The notes: generated by a model not told the origin, from the sequence alone. Counted from the first letter of the stretch, positions 39,964 to 49,306 are shown. The stretch: DNA of 58,452 bases from Methylophilaceae bacterium (GCA_028351715.1 JAOMKM010000006.1:1-58452), one strand, 5' to 3'. Translations and numbers: made by a program.

Positions 39964-40934
39964 ATTCTTCGTAATCTTGAATTAATAATAACGACTATTA
40001 TAACTAATAATGCAGCTCCTAGGTTATGCATTGTAGCCAATGCAATCGGTAAATAAAATATTAAATTAGCTATACCAATAATAAATTGAGATATTAAAAC
40101 AAGAATCAAAAGATTACGATAAAATCGAATTCCAGGATATCGAGATAAAAGGTATACAAAGAATAAGAAATAAGCGACTAGAATGACCGCCCCAACTCTA
40201 TGGACCCATTGAATCGCATGAAGGGCTTGAATTGAAAGGCTATCTCCTTCCGCAGTTACACCTAAATCTCTGAAGATAGAAAATCCATTTCTAAAATCCA
40301 TATCAGGAACAAGAGATCCATGACAGGTTGGAAAATCTGTGCATGCTAATGCAGCATAATTAGTGCTAGTCCAGCCACCGAGGAAAATCTGAACAAATAA
40401 TAATACTATTGCAAGCCTTGCAATCAGAATTAAATTTTTATCAACTATTAATCCTGTTGTACCAAGGTGGCGATGAGTGATGAAAGTCAATAATCCTAAA
40501 ATTGTCATTCCACCGATTAGATGCAAACTAACAATAACTGGTTTCAATAATTCAGTTACAGTCCACATTCCAAGAGCTGCCTGGAATATAACTAATAAAA
40601 CTAGAAATAATGGGAGATATAAAGGTACTCTAATCTGATGGCGATTTTTAATAGCTAAAAAAGAGAGGGCTGCAATTAATAAGCCTAAACCTCCAGCCAA
40701 GTAACGATGAATCATTTCTCGCCAAGCCTTTCCTACTTCAACAATATTATCTGGATACATATTATTAGCCTTGGCAATAGCTTCCAAACTTTCTGGAACA
40801 GTAAGTGTACCAAAACAACCGGGCCAGTCAGGGCAACCCAGACCGGCATCAGTTAATCGGACATAAGCACCAAAAACAACTACGCATAGCGTTAAAAATG
40901 TAGAAAAAAGTAATAATCGTTTGAACCAAATCAT
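39960..40934 (-). CDS. ctaA: Heme A synthase (COX15 family)
   Basis: CtaA converts heme O to heme A. The 324-residue protein has eight helices and the paired heme-ligand histidines: [23 protein letters not shown]-region, WVHRVGA and ATMHNLGA. The motif [15 protein letters not shown] is diagnostic. It is coupled to ctaB and divergent from the TlpA-like gene, with a 78-base spacer. Confidence 0.97.
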   Translation of the reverse strand: MIWFKRLLLFSTFLTLCVVVFGAYVRLTDAGLGCPDWPGCFGTLTVPESLEAIAKANNMYPDNIVEVGKAWREMIHRYLAGGLGLLIAALSFLAIKNRHQIRVPLYLPLFLVLLVIFQAALGMWTVTELLKPVIVSLHLIGGMTILGLLTFITHRHLGTTGLIVDKNLILIARLAIVLLFVQIFLGGWTSTNYAALACTDFPTCHGSLVPDMDFRNGFSIFRDLGVTAEGDSLSIQALHAIQWVHRVGAVILVAYFLFFVYLLSRYPGIRFYRNLLILVLISQFIIGIANLIFYLPIALATMHNLGAALLVIIVVIINSRLRRI

Positions 40935-41012
40935 AAATTAACTTTCAAAAATTTAATGTAAACTTCTTTTGACACTCTAATTATACAGTCACTGTGCGAC
41001 GGGTTATTGAAT

Positions 41013-41516
41013 ATGGCAAAAAAAATTTTATCTGTTTTAGTAGGACTCTTTTTGATTGGAATTGTTTCATTAAGTCTAGTTAAAAAAAATATAAACGACT
41101 TTAATATGATTTCCATATCGGGAGAAAATATATCAACCCACGAGCTTCGCGGCAAGGTATACCTTATCAATTTTTGGGCCACAGACTGTCCAGGCTGTAT
41201 CAATGAAATGCCAGAATTGATTAATACCTATAATAACTATAAAAAACAAAACTTTGAGGTTATTGCGGTTGCTATGTTTTATGATCCTCCAAATCGAGTC
41301 CTAAGCTTTGCAAAAGATAAAAATCTACCCTTTCCTGTTGTTCTTGATATTGAAAAGAAGATTATGAATAATTTTAATGGTATCAAATTGACTCCTACAT
41401 CTATACTAATAGATCATAAGGGAAAAATTGTTAATACAATAATTGGAGAAATAAACTTTCTAGAATTTAATCGGGATTTAGAAGCTTTACTTAAAAAAGC
41501 TAACGCGCGTTCCTAA
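41013..41516 (+). CDS. TlpA/ResA-like membrane-anchored thiol-disulfide oxidoreductase
   Basis: This 167-residue protein has one N-terminal membrane helix (AKKILSVLVGLFLIGIVSL) and a periplasmic thioredoxin domain with active site WATDCPGC (near residue 53) and the cis-Pro region KLTPTSILID. TlpA-type proteins reduce periplasmic cysteines; in some bacteria TlpA keeps Sco and CoxB thiols reduced for copper loading. Its position, inserted on the opposite strand between ctaA and the SCO-like gene, supports that role. A TTG two codons upstream (41007) is an alternative start. Confidence 0.9.
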   Translation: MAKKILSVLVGLFLIGIVSLSLVKKNINDFNMISISGENISTHELRGKVYLINFWATDCPGCINEMPELINTYNNYKKQNFEVIAVAMFYDPPNRVLSFAKDKNLPFPVVLDIEKKIMNNFNGIKLTPTSILIDHKGKIVNTIIGEINFLEFNRDLEALLKKANARS

Positions 41517-42081
41517 TTAATCTTTCAATATCTTTAATAATACCTGTTGGCTCAGTACCATCTTTATATTGCATCATTAAATTTCCATAAGGGTCGATCA
41601 AGTAGATTGAATTACTTTTTAATTCTGGATTACCCTTAAATACAGTTATGATAGATTCAAATTTAGTCATTGATACATCTATATATTTTTGACCTGGGTA
41701 TTCTTTTTTATAACGCCCCCAATCTAACTTAGTTTTTGATAAAACTAGACGCTCTAATTTATCCTGATCTTTGCCAATAGCTAATCTAATTTGCCTTATT
41801 TGATAAAGTTTTTCTTGGCATAATTCATTACACTTATCTTTGATATAAAAAGCTAAAATCCACGTTCTATCATGACTATAAATTTTATCGTCAGAGAAAG
41901 ACCTCATTTCTATAGGGCCTAAATTAATAATAGGTGAAACCAACTCACCATTATTTACAGTCTTTACACCATCCTTATAATCTGAAAAAAATACAAGGTA
42001 CCATGATAAGAATATTGGTACAAAAAACATTAGCGCAATCCCAATTAATGCTAATCTTCCCTTTGATTTATTATTCATCAT
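41500..42081 (-). CDS. SCO1/SenC-like membrane protein of the cox locus
   Basis: The 193-residue protein has one membrane helix (about 10-32) and a periplasmic domain with a thioredoxin-like pattern: WILAFYIKDKCNELCQEKLYQIR, giving a CxxxC pair, and later IYLIDPYGNLMMQY. Between SURF1 and ctaA many Betaproteobacteria have a similar protein, presumed to assist copper or thiol handling in oxidase assembly. True Sco proteins keep a conserved histidine, which I cannot identify with confidence, so copper binding is unproven. It overlaps SURF1 by 11 bases (or 8 from the second Met) and TlpA (convergent) by 17. Confidence 0.75.
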   Translation of the reverse strand: MMNNKSKGRLALIGIALMFFVPIFLSWYLVFFSDYKDGVKTVNNGELVSPIINLGPIEMRSFSDDKIYSHDRTWILAFYIKDKCNELCQEKLYQIRQIRLAIGKDQDKLERLVLSKTKLDWGRYKKEYPGQKYIDVSMTKFESIITVFKGNPELKSNSIYLIDPYGNLMMQYKDGTEPTGIIKDIERLIRNAR

Positions 42082-42808
42082 TATGAGTTTTTATCCCTAA
42101 CCGTAAAAATATAATAAGTAGTGTTAACGCAAAAGCAAACCATTGAAATGCGTAGCCGTAATTTTTATCTGATCCGGGAGCGGGTAATTTAAAACTGGAC
42201 TCATAATCACGGTCTAGAAGTGGCTCTAAATAAACCATATAAGGTAAAAATTTTGAAGAGTAAAAATTATTAAGATTTTGTATGTCAATTCTCTGAACCC
42301 TATTAATTTCAGAATTTATTACTTCCAGCTTCTTCTCCCCAAGAGAGATACCACTTACTGGAAATTTAACAATATTCCCCTTTATTTGAATTTTATTTCT
42401 TATTGGCTTTATATCAGGAATTAATGAGCGTAAATTGAGATTCTTATGCCATCCTCGATTGACTAATACTACCCATTCTATCCCCTCTATTTTAAATGGA
42501 GTAATGATATTAAAACCAGCGACTCCATTATGAATTTGGTTGTCGAGGATAATATTTTGTTCATTTTTAAACATTCCTTTTAACTCAACTTTTTTCCATA
42601 ATAAGCGAGAATCATTATTCAAATCGTCTATATTGTTTAAATTAATATGTGCGTCTGACTGACGAGAGGAGTATGCATCATTTAATATCTCTTTTTGGTC
42701 TGCTCGATCTATCTGCCAAAACCCTAAACGAATAAATCCTAAAAATAAAATTAGAAAAATTGCTGTTGGGACAATTTTAAAGTTAAACTGGTATTTATTC
42801 AAATTCAA
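42071..42808 (-). CDS. SURF1-family cytochrome oxidase assembly protein
   Basis: SURF1 proteins help insert heme A into subunit I. The 245-residue protein has the two terminal helices of the family and the motifs GFIRLGFWQIDRADQK, VLVNRGWH and the C-terminal YGYAFQWFAFALTL. It is downstream of coxC on the same strand after DUF2909 (opposite strand) and couples to the SCO-like gene. Confidence 0.94.
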   Translation of the reverse strand: MNLNKYQFNFKIVPTAIFLILFLGFIRLGFWQIDRADQKEILNDAYSSRQSDAHINLNNIDDLNNDSRLLWKKVELKGMFKNEQNIILDNQIHNGVAGFNIITPFKIEGIEWVVLVNRGWHKNLNLRSLIPDIKPIRNKIQIKGNIVKFPVSGISLGEKKLEVINSEINRVQRIDIQNLNNFYSSKFLPYMVYLEPLLDRDYESSFKLPAPGSDKNYGYAFQWFAFALTLLIIFLRLGIKTHNDE

Positions 42809-42836
42809 TTTACTACCTTATATAGAGCCCATCAAT

Positions 42837-43052
42837 ATGGACATAGTTTTTGCTTTTAAGTTTTTAATTATCTTTATCTTGATAATTATTCTAGCCTCCC
42901 TAACTGGTGGCCTTCATTTCCTTATAAAAGACAAGGATAAATCTACAAGACTCGCAAGATCTCTAACCTTAAGAGTAATACTTTCAGTCTTTCTATTTAT
43001 TTTATTATTTTTTGGTTATTCAATGGGCTGGATCACTCCAAACTTTGTATAA
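42837..43052 (+). CDS. Twin-transmembrane protein (DUF2909)
   Basis: This 71-residue protein has two hydrophobic helices separated by a short charged loop (KDKDKSTRLARSLTLR). That pattern and position, divergent from SURF1 and convergent with coxC, match the DUF2909 family, which is regularly found in betaproteobacterial cox clusters. Its function is unknown; a small oxidase subunit or assembly helper is a reasonable guess. Confidence 0.88.
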   Translation: MDIVFAFKFLIIFILIIILASLTGGLHFLIKDKDKSTRLARSLTLRVILSVFLFILLFFGYSMGWITPNFV

Positions 43053-43079
43053 AAAAAACCACCCTCAGGTGGTTTTTTT
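43051..43079. terminator. Bidirectional intrinsic terminator between DUF2909 and coxC
   Basis: AACCACC (43057-43063) pairs with GGTGGTT (43068-43074) across a CTCA loop; flanking A-run (43051-43058) and T-run (43073-43079) extend the stem and give U-tracts on both strands. It serves both convergent genes and is the only clear terminator at such a junction besides the rpsT/purK hairpin. Confidence 0.88.
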
Positions 43080-43082
43080 AAT

Positions 43083-43961
43083 CTACACCCAGTAGACAAA
43101 TATAAATAATCCCAACCAGACTACATCAACAAAATGCCAGTACCATGCAACAGCCTCAAATGCAAAATGATCCTTGTTAGAAAAATGTCCCTTCATACTT
43201 CGAAATAAAATAACTGCTAACATTACGGCACCCATTGTCACATGAAAGCCATGAAAACCCGTCAGCATAAAAAATGTTGACCCATAAATTCCACTGTTTA
43301 GGGTTAAATCTAAATCTTTATAAGCGTGAACATACTCTTGAGCTTGAAAACCAACAAAAATAAAACCAAGCAAAACGGTTGCAGCTAGCCACAAACATAA
43401 AGATTTACGCTGCTCTTTTTTTAATGCCCAATGAGCAAAAGTACAGGTTACTCCACTTGTAAGAAGTAATGCTGTATTAATTGCAGGAATGCCGAATGCA
43501 GGAATTGTATCTTTATATTGAGTGTAATTAGATGGGTCAGGCATAACATTCATTGGCCACATGGCTTGGAATGCTGGCCATAAAAACTCATGTGTTCCAT
43601 TATGAAGCCCTTGACCTTCGCCGCCCAACCAAGGAATTGAAAATACTCTCGCATAATATAGGGCGCCAAAAAAAGCAGCAAAGAACATAACTTCTGACAA
43701 TATAAACCAACCCATACCCATTCTGAAACTCACATCTACTTGCTTGCTATATTTACCAGCTAAACTCTCGCTAATTACATCAGCAAACCATCCTGCAAAC
43801 ATATAGACCAGTGCTGCCAAACCGAGAACTAAAACATACAAAGCTCCAGGAGCATTATTAAACATCATTGCTCCACCCATAAAGGTTATAAATAATGAAA
43901 GACTTCCGACTATAGGCCATTTGCTGCCTTCGGGAACGTAGTATATTTCTTGACTTGCCAT
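43083..43961 (-). CDS. coxC: Cytochrome c oxidase subunit III
   Basis: This 292-residue integral membrane subunit has seven helices. Family stretches include FRMGMGWFILSEVMFFAAFF, GFHGFHVTMGAVML, EYVHAYKDLDL, and the C-terminal AVAWYWHFVDVVWLGLF. It stabilises subunit I and its proton path. It follows ctaG after 29 bases. Confidence 0.97.
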   Translation of the reverse strand: MASQEIYYVPEGSKWPIVGSLSLFITFMGGAMMFNNAPGALYVLVLGLAALVYMFAGWFADVISESLAGKYSKQVDVSFRMGMGWFILSEVMFFAAFFGALYYARVFSIPWLGGEGQGLHNGTHEFLWPAFQAMWPMNVMPDPSNYTQYKDTIPAFGIPAINTALLLTSGVTCTFAHWALKKEQRKSLCLWLAATVLLGFIFVGFQAQEYVHAYKDLDLTLNSGIYGSTFFMLTGFHGFHVTMGAVMLAVILFRSMKGHFSNKDHFAFEAVAWYWHFVDVVWLGLFIFVYWV

Positions 43962-43990
43962 AATTTATTTCCTATCAAAAAGTTATTTTA

Positions 43991-44527
43991 TTATGAATTT
44001 CCTGATTTTGCTCTAAAAAAAGTATATGAAAGAGTTAATGATGAAACATCATCAGGTAAATCCTTATCTACTTCAAACCTTACTACCATTTCTTTTGTTT
44101 CATATCCTTTGAGTAATTGATTTACAAAACAAAAGCATTCTGATTTTTTAAAATATAATGATGCTATTTGTGGCGACACACTTGGGATGGCTTGTCCAAC
44201 TATGTCTACATCTAACATATTCTCTACTATATATGTCGCCTCATAAAATTGGCCTGGCTGAACCTTCATATTCCTAACTTGTGGCTTCAACCGCCAAGGT
44301 AAGTTACCGTTTATATTTGCATCAAATTTAACTTTAACCCACCGATCAGATACAACGTTACTTTGATTCTTATTTTCTACAACACGAGACGTTTTACCAT
44401 TGATACCAGTGATATCACAGAAAACATCATATAAAGGAACCATGGCATAACCAAAACCAAACATTAGGATCGCGAACAAAAATAATTTTAATGTTGTTTT
44501 TCTAACTCCTCTCTGCATATTTCTCAC
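43991..44527 (-). CDS. ctaG: Cytochrome c oxidase assembly protein CtaG (Cox11)
   Basis: CtaG delivers copper to the CuB centre of subunit I. The protein has one N-terminal helix (ending FGYAMVPLYDVFCDITG) and a periplasmic immunoglobulin-like domain with the copper motif SECFCF. The frame starts at GTG 44527, overlapping the stop of the small upstream gene by one base; an ATG at 44518 is an alternative giving 175 residues. Flanked by coxC and the small assembly gene. Confidence 0.95.
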   Translation of the reverse strand: MRNMQRGVRKTTLKLFLFAILMFGFGYAMVPLYDVFCDITGINGKTSRVVENKNQSNVVSDRWVKVKFDANINGNLPWRLKPQVRNMKVQPGQFYEATYIVENMLDVDIVGQAIPSVSPQIASLYFKKSECFCFVNQLLKGYETKEMVVRFEVDKDLPDDVSSLTLSYTFFRAKSGNS

Positions 44528-44631
44528 TAGAAACTATGCATCAATACAAAAACAAGATAAAAAGAAATCGCGACTAAAGCTAATATAAAAGCAAGCTTTC
44601 GATTCTTTTTACTAATATCATCATCACTCAT
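44527..44631 (-). CDS. Small single-helix cytochrome oxidase assembly protein (34 aa)
   Basis: A 34-codon reading frame lies between coxA and ctaG. It has a charged N-terminus (MSDDDISKKNRK) and a single hydrophobic helix (LAFILALVAISFYLVFVL). Betaproteobacterial cox loci usually carry such a gene here, annotated as a small oxidase assembly protein. Its stop (TAG) shares a base with the ctaG GTG, and it starts 17 bases after coxA. The placement makes it likely real despite its size. Confidence 0.75.
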   Translation of the reverse strand: MSDDDISKKNRKLAFILALVAISFYLVFVLMHSF

Positions 44632-44648
44632 ATTACTTGCCTTTAGGA

Positions 44649-46238
44649 CTAATGCTCTAGCATTTCCTTAGTTAATTTCGGTGGCGTTTCAAATGTATGG
44701 AACGGGGCTGGAGAAGGAACGTACCATTCAAGACCCTTAGCACCTTCCCAAACACGTGGTTTTGCTTTCTTACCACCCAAAGCGCACTTGAGAACAATAT
44801 ACACAAACAATAATTGCGTTAAACCATAAGCAAATCCACCAATACTTGAAATCGCATTGAAGTCAGCAAATTGGATATTGTAATCTGGGATTCTTCTAGG
44901 CATACCTGCTAAGCCTAAGAAATGCTGTGGAAAGAATAATACATTTGATGAGATCAGTGACAACCAGAAATGAATTTTTCCAAGGCGCTCATCGTACATA
45001 TAACCAGTCCATTTAGGCAACCAATAATAAACTGCTGACATGAGAGCAAAGACAGCACCTGTTAGCAATACATAATGGAAATGCGCAACTACAAAATAAG
45101 TATCATGATACTGGAAGTCAACTGGAGTAATTCCAAGCATCAAGCCAGAAAATCCACCAATAGTAAATAAAATAACGAATGCAATTGAAAACAACATAGG
45201 CGTTTCAAATGTCATGGCTCCTTTCCACATCGTTGCAACCCAATTAAAAACCTTAACTCCTGTTGGAACAGCAATCAACATGGTGGCATACATAAAGAAT
45301 AATTCACCTTTGATGGGTAAACCTACCGTAAACATATGATGTGCCCAAACAAAAAATGAAAGTATGGCAATTGAGGCTGTGGCATAAACCATTGACGCAT
45401 AACCAAACAGAGGTTTTCTAGCAAATGCAGGAATTACTTGTGACACGATACCAAATGCAGGTAAAGCTAAAATATAAACTTCTGGATGACCAAAGAACCA
45501 AAATATATGCTGGAATAATACTGGATCACCCCCGCCAGCGGCATCAAAAAAGCTGGTACCAAAGTATTTATCAGTTAATAGCATTGTCACACCACCGGCC
45601 AGTACAGGAAGGGCAGCTATGAGCAGGAATGAGGTTATTACCCATGTCCATACAAATAATGGCATTTTCATTAATGTCATTCCAGGAGCACGCATATTGA
45701 ATACTGTTGCAATAATATTGATGGCACCCATTATTGATGAAACACCTAAGAAATGAATTGCAAAAATCAAGAAAGGAAAAGCATTTCCGGTTTGAAGTAC
45801 TAATGGAGGATACATTGTCCAGCCACCAGCAGGACCTCCGCCTTCCATAAATAAAGTACTAATTAAAAGCGCAAATGCAAAAGGCAAAATCCAGAAGCTC
45901 ATATTATTCATTCTTGGTAGAGCCATATCAGGAGCGCCAATCATCAAAGGGATCATCCAGTTAGCAAGACCAACTCCTGCGGGCATGACAGCCCCAAAAA
46001 TCATAATTAATGCGTGAACGGTTACCATTGAGTTATAGAATTGTGGGTCAACAAATTGAAGACCAGGCTGAAATAACTCAGCACGGATAATCATTGCCAT
46101 AGAACCACCTACAAAGAACATAGTCAGCGCAAAAATTAAATAAAGCGTCCCAATATCTTTATGATTAGTAGAGAAAAACCATCGCTTTAAACCTGTTGGC
46201 TTATGATCATGGTGATCGTCGTGTGCAAGTGTACTCAT
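44649..46238 (-). CDS. coxA: Cytochrome c oxidase subunit I
   Basis: CoxA is the catalytic 12-helix subunit holding heme a and the heme a3-CuB centre. Visible ligands are the helix II histidine (VTVHALIMIF), the cross-linked His-Tyr pair in GHPEVYILALP, the CuB histidine pair in WAHHMFTVG, and the heme histidines in VVAHFHYVLLTG. The D/K-channel pattern is that of A-type oxidases. Length 529. It follows coxB after 32 bases. Confidence 0.98.
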   Translation of the reverse strand: MSTLAHDDHHDHKPTGLKRWFFSTNHKDIGTLYLIFALTMFFVGGSMAMIIRAELFQPGLQFVDPQFYNSMVTVHALIMIFGAVMPAGVGLANWMIPLMIGAPDMALPRMNNMSFWILPFAFALLISTLFMEGGGPAGGWTMYPPLVLQTGNAFPFLIFAIHFLGVSSIMGAINIIATVFNMRAPGMTLMKMPLFVWTWVITSFLLIAALPVLAGGVTMLLTDKYFGTSFFDAAGGGDPVLFQHIFWFFGHPEVYILALPAFGIVSQVIPAFARKPLFGYASMVYATASIAILSFFVWAHHMFTVGLPIKGELFFMYATMLIAVPTGVKVFNWVATMWKGAMTFETPMLFSIAFVILFTIGGFSGLMLGITPVDFQYHDTYFVVAHFHYVLLTGAVFALMSAVYYWLPKWTGYMYDERLGKIHFWLSLISSNVLFFPQHFLGLAGMPRRIPDYNIQFADFNAISSIGGFAYGLTQLLFVYIVLKCALGGKKAKPRVWEGAKGLEWYVPSPAPFHTFETPPKLTKEMLEH

Positions 46239-46270
46239 AAATTTATTCCCAAAATTAAATTAAATTGTTT

Positions 46271-47497
46271 TTATCTAGCCTTCGTAAGTTCATCGATATT
46301 ACCTTTAGCAATTTTTTCTTTTTTACTATCGCCAGCAGTAATAACGTTTGGTTTAGTTCTTGCCTCAGATACTTCCTTAGCTTGAATAACATCGCCCGTA
46401 TTATTTCCCCAAGAATTTCTTGTGAAAGTTACTACTGATGCAATATCAACATCAGATAATTGTTCGCCAAAAGCAGGCATCAATCCTTTTCCATAAATTA
46501 TCTGTTGAACGTGTCTGAGTCTATTATCTGCCTCAATAGCCACAGAGCTGCCAGCAATGGCAGGGAAAACTCCTTTTATACCTTCTCCAGTTGCTTGGTG
46601 ACAGGCTATGCATTGAGCCTTATATACACCCTCACCTTTTGTCATAAGCTCTGCTTTCGTCAAGACCATATCTTTTGTATTATTCTTGGCCTCTTGCTCT
46701 ATTTTTTTCTCACTTACCCATTCAGTATAATCATCCATTGTTACTGCTTTAACTACAATAGGCATGTATCCATGTCCTGAACCACAAATCTCTGCACATT
46801 GACCTCGATAAACTCCGACCTTCTCAATTATCGCCCAGTTATCATTGATAAAACCGGGAATAGCGTCTCTTTTCCAACCTAGGTCTGGAACCCACCAAGC
46901 ATGAATCACATCAGCAGCTGTAGTCAGAATTCGAATTTTAGTATTTATTGGTAATACAATTGCCTCATCAACATCACGTAAATAATTTTCTGACTGCATA
47001 GGGTCTATACCAGAATTTCGCTGACTGACTTCAGCACTATTGTTGTCAAGTACGCTGTAAATAGTCAAGCCCTCGTCGAGGTAGTCATATTTCCATTTCC
47101 ACTGAATGCCGGTTGCTTTCACAGTTATTTTAGCCTCAGATGTGTCATCCATTTTTATTAAAAGCTTTGTCGCAGGTATTGCAAGAGCAATAATTATTGC
47201 TAGTGGAATAATTGTCCAAATAATTTCAACTGTGGTGCTGTGAGAAAATTGTGCCGCCTTTACGCCTTTAGATTTTCGATGATGAAAAATAGACCAGAAC
47301 ATTATGGAAAAGACTACGATACCAATAACAGTTACAACCCATAAACTAACCATGTGCATACTGTAAATTTCTCTACTGATTGGTGTAACCCCCTGCGTCA
47401 TATTTAATCCCCACTCTGCTATTGCGGTCAATGGAGTAAGAAGCAGTGCTAATAAAATTTTATGGAAACTTGATTTCAATTTTGGGTTACCTTTCAT
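46271..47497 (-). CDS. coxB: Cytochrome c oxidase subunit II with C-terminal cytochrome c domain
   Basis: CoxB accepts electrons at the CuA site. The 408-residue protein has a signal peptide, two membrane helices (about 45-65 and 85-110), a cupredoxin domain with CuA ligands (HAWWVPDLG, then CAEICGSGHGYM) and, after about residue 275, a fused class I cytochrome c (CIACH; ligand methionine in GLMPAFG). This makes it a caa3-like subunit II. A low-complexity tail follows. It is the first gene of coxB-coxA-small-ctaG-coxC and has its own promoter. Confidence 0.96.
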   Translation of the reverse strand: MKGNPKLKSSFHKILLALLLTPLTAIAEWGLNMTQGVTPISREIYSMHMVSLWVVTVIGIVVFSIMFWSIFHHRKSKGVKAAQFSHSTTVEIIWTIIPLAIIIALAIPATKLLIKMDDTSEAKITVKATGIQWKWKYDYLDEGLTIYSVLDNNSAEVSQRNSGIDPMQSENYLRDVDEAIVLPINTKIRILTTAADVIHAWWVPDLGWKRDAIPGFINDNWAIIEKVGVYRGQCAEICGSGHGYMPIVVKAVTMDDYTEWVSEKKIEQEAKNNTKDMVLTKAELMTKGEGVYKAQCIACHQATGEGIKGVFPAIAGSSVAIEADNRLRHVQQIIYGKGLMPAFGEQLSDVDIASVVTFTRNSWGNNTGDVIQAKEVSEARTKPNVITAGDSKKEKIAKGNIDELTKAR

Positions 47498-47535
47498 TAA
47501 TATTTGTATGGTGCTATCAAAAAAAAATTTTTAGG

Positions 47536-47564
47536 ATTTTAACAGCTGGATCAAAAAAATTCAA
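47536..47564 (-). promoter_or_regulatory. Candidate promoter of the coxB operon
   Basis: On the minus strand TTGAAT (complement of 47559-47564) and TAAAAT (complement of 47536-47541) are spaced by 17 bases, with a TGT just before the -10 (extended -10). Matches to consensus are 4 of 6 and 5 of 6. Start would lie about 30 bases before the coxB ATG. Confidence 0.5.
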
Positions 47565-47614
47565 TTTCTTTTACAGTGCTAATGTAACAATTTTGTAACA
47601 AGTGGACAAGTGTT

Positions 47615-48079
47615 TTAAGAGATAGTTTTAAATAATTTTGCTAATTTTTTTCTATCACTTTCGTTAACCTTTTGACCTATATAAATTTTTTTCTTCCCAG
47701 AGCCAATAGAGATTGTAGATGGTTGCATTCTAGTTTGACTTGTGTACTGAAAATTTGTCCATTGCCTTACATATTTAAACTCTAATTTTTTCTTACGCTC
47801 AATGAATGAAACATTAATATTAAATTGACTAATCCTAACTTCTTCATAAAAAGTGCTCCTTAAGGAGCTTATATATAGTGCATATCCTAAAAAAATAACT
47901 TCAACACCATAAAATGGAATTGCCAAGTATAAATTAATAGTACTGAGGATGATTGCAATAATTAAAATGAAGCAAGCAAATATTGAGTATATCTTTTTTA
48001 GTTGTGGCCATGGCATTGAAGGGTTTGGCCTAACTATAATTTGATGTAACTCTTCATCTATAAGTTTATGTTCAATCAT
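47615..48079 (-). CDS. DUF2244 membrane protein
   Basis: This 154-residue protein has two adjacent membrane helices (about 25-65) and a soluble C-terminal half with the DUF2244 pattern: RPNPSMPWPQLKKIY at the start, and WTNFQYTSQTRMQPSTISIGSGKKKIYIG near the end read in pieces. Function is unknown; family members cluster with cox genes. The ATG at 48079 (MIEHKL) is preferred over an upstream GTG. It is upstream of coxB on the same strand. Confidence 0.85.
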   Translation of the reverse strand: MIEHKLIDEELHQIIVRPNPSMPWPQLKKIYSIFACFILIIAIILSTINLYLAIPFYGVEVIFLGYALYISSLRSTFYEEVRISQFNINVSFIERKKKLEFKYVRQWTNFQYTSQTRMQPSTISIGSGKKKIYIGQKVNESDRKKLAKLFKTIS

Positions 48080-48104
48080 ATATAATCGCACTATTAAAAT
48101 TAAG

Positions 48105-48191
48105 TGGTGCCGGGAGCGAGAATCGAACTCGCACGCTGTTACCAGCGCGGGATTTTGAATCCCGTGCGTCTACCAGTTCCGCCATCCCGGC
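48105..48191 (-). tRNA. tRNA-Leu (CAA anticodon)
   Basis: The minus strand folds as a type II tRNA: 7-bp acceptor stem GCCGGGA/TCCCGGC, discriminator A and an encoded CCA; anticodon stem CGGGA/TCCCG around loop TTCAAAA (anticodon CAA, reading UUG); a long variable arm, and T-arm with GTTCGATTC. Length 87 including CCA. Divergent from queA. Confidence 0.96.
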
Positions 48192-48227
48192 TTTTGAGAG
48201 CCGACATTATAGCAATCAAAGGACAGA

Positions 48228-49256
48228 ATGAGAATTGATGATTTTAATTATGAATTACCTGCAGATTTAATTGCGCAGTTCCCTACTGAAAAAAGAGGGG
48301 AAAGTAAGTTATTAATTGCAAATCCCTTATCAAAAAAAATACATGACACTCAATTCGTAAATTTATTTGACCAAATCAATCCTGATGACCTTGTTGTCTT
48401 TAATGATACAAAAGTATTAAAAGCAAGATTATTTGGTAAAAAAGAAACTGGGGGGAAAATTGAAATTTTAGTAGAGCGAATTATTGATGATAAAAATGCA
48501 TTAGCTATGATTCGCTCCTCAAAAAAGATTTCAGAAAAAAATACCATCCAATTATCCGATAAGCATAATGTCAATATTTATGGCCGAGAGGATAATCTAT
48601 TTAAAGTAAAATTAAATAAAGGGTCTTTTTACGAGGTTTTAGAAAGTCTTGGTCATGTTCCTCTTCCTCCTTATATTAATCGCAAAGATAAGCTTATTGA
48701 CGAGGATCGTTATCAAACAATATATGCTAAAGAATCAGGTGCAGTTGCTGCACCAACTGCAGGGTTACATTTTTCAATGGAAGATATGGATAAACTAAAA
48801 ATTAAAAATATTAATTTTACATTTATAACTCTTCATGTAGGAGCTGGTACTTTTCAGCCGGTTAAGGTTGATGACATAAATCATCATATAATGCATAAAG
48901 AGCTCTACTCAATTGATGAGAGAACAAGAGATCTGATTGAAATAACAAAAAAAAAGGGAGGTCGAATTATTGCCATTGGGACTACTGTATTAAGGGCTCT
49001 AGAAAGTGCATTTAACAATAATAGTATCTGCATAGGCAAACAAGAAACCAAAATTTTTATTAAGCCAGGATACAAATTTAATGTCGTAGACGCTTTATTT
49101 ACAAACTTTCATTTACCAAAGAGCACTCTTCTGATGCTAGTTTCTGCATTTTCAGGTTATGAATTCACAAAAGAAATCTATCGACATGCTATATTAAACA
49201 AATATCGTTTTTTTAGTTATGGTGATGCCATGTTTATTGAACAAAAAATAGAATAA
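48228..49256 (+). CDS. queA: S-adenosylmethionine:tRNA ribosyltransferase-isomerase
   Basis: QueA transfers the ribosyl moiety of SAM to preQ1 in tRNA to form epoxyqueuosine. The 342-residue protein has family motifs YELPADLIAQFP, NDTKVLKARLFG, YAKESGAVAAPTAGLHF and THLHVGAGTF-like TLHVGAGTFQPV, ending FFSYGDAMFI. No tgt gene follows, as it often would; the next gene is unrelated. Starts 36 bases after the tRNA on the other strand. Confidence 0.97.
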   Translation: MRIDDFNYELPADLIAQFPTEKRGESKLLIANPLSKKIHDTQFVNLFDQINPDDLVVFNDTKVLKARLFGKKETGGKIEILVERIIDDKNALAMIRSSKKISEKNTIQLSDKHNVNIYGREDNLFKVKLNKGSFYEVLESLGHVPLPPYINRKDKLIDEDRYQTIYAKESGAVAAPTAGLHFSMEDMDKLKIKNINFTFITLHVGAGTFQPVKVDDINHHIMHKELYSIDERTRDLIEITKKKGGRIIAIGTTVLRALESAFNNNSICIGKQETKIFIKPGYKFNVVDALFTNFHLPKSTLLMLVSAFSGYEFTKEIYRHAILNKYRFFSYGDAMFIEQKIE

Positions 49257-49306
49257 GATTGTCCATCCAATACAAATAAATATTAATTAAAAAGAAATTA
49301 ATCAAA

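Noticed and set aside
40931-41203. Minus-strand reading frame opposite the TlpA gene
   Set aside because: It is a shadow of the TlpA-like gene and lacks any domain or sensible start.
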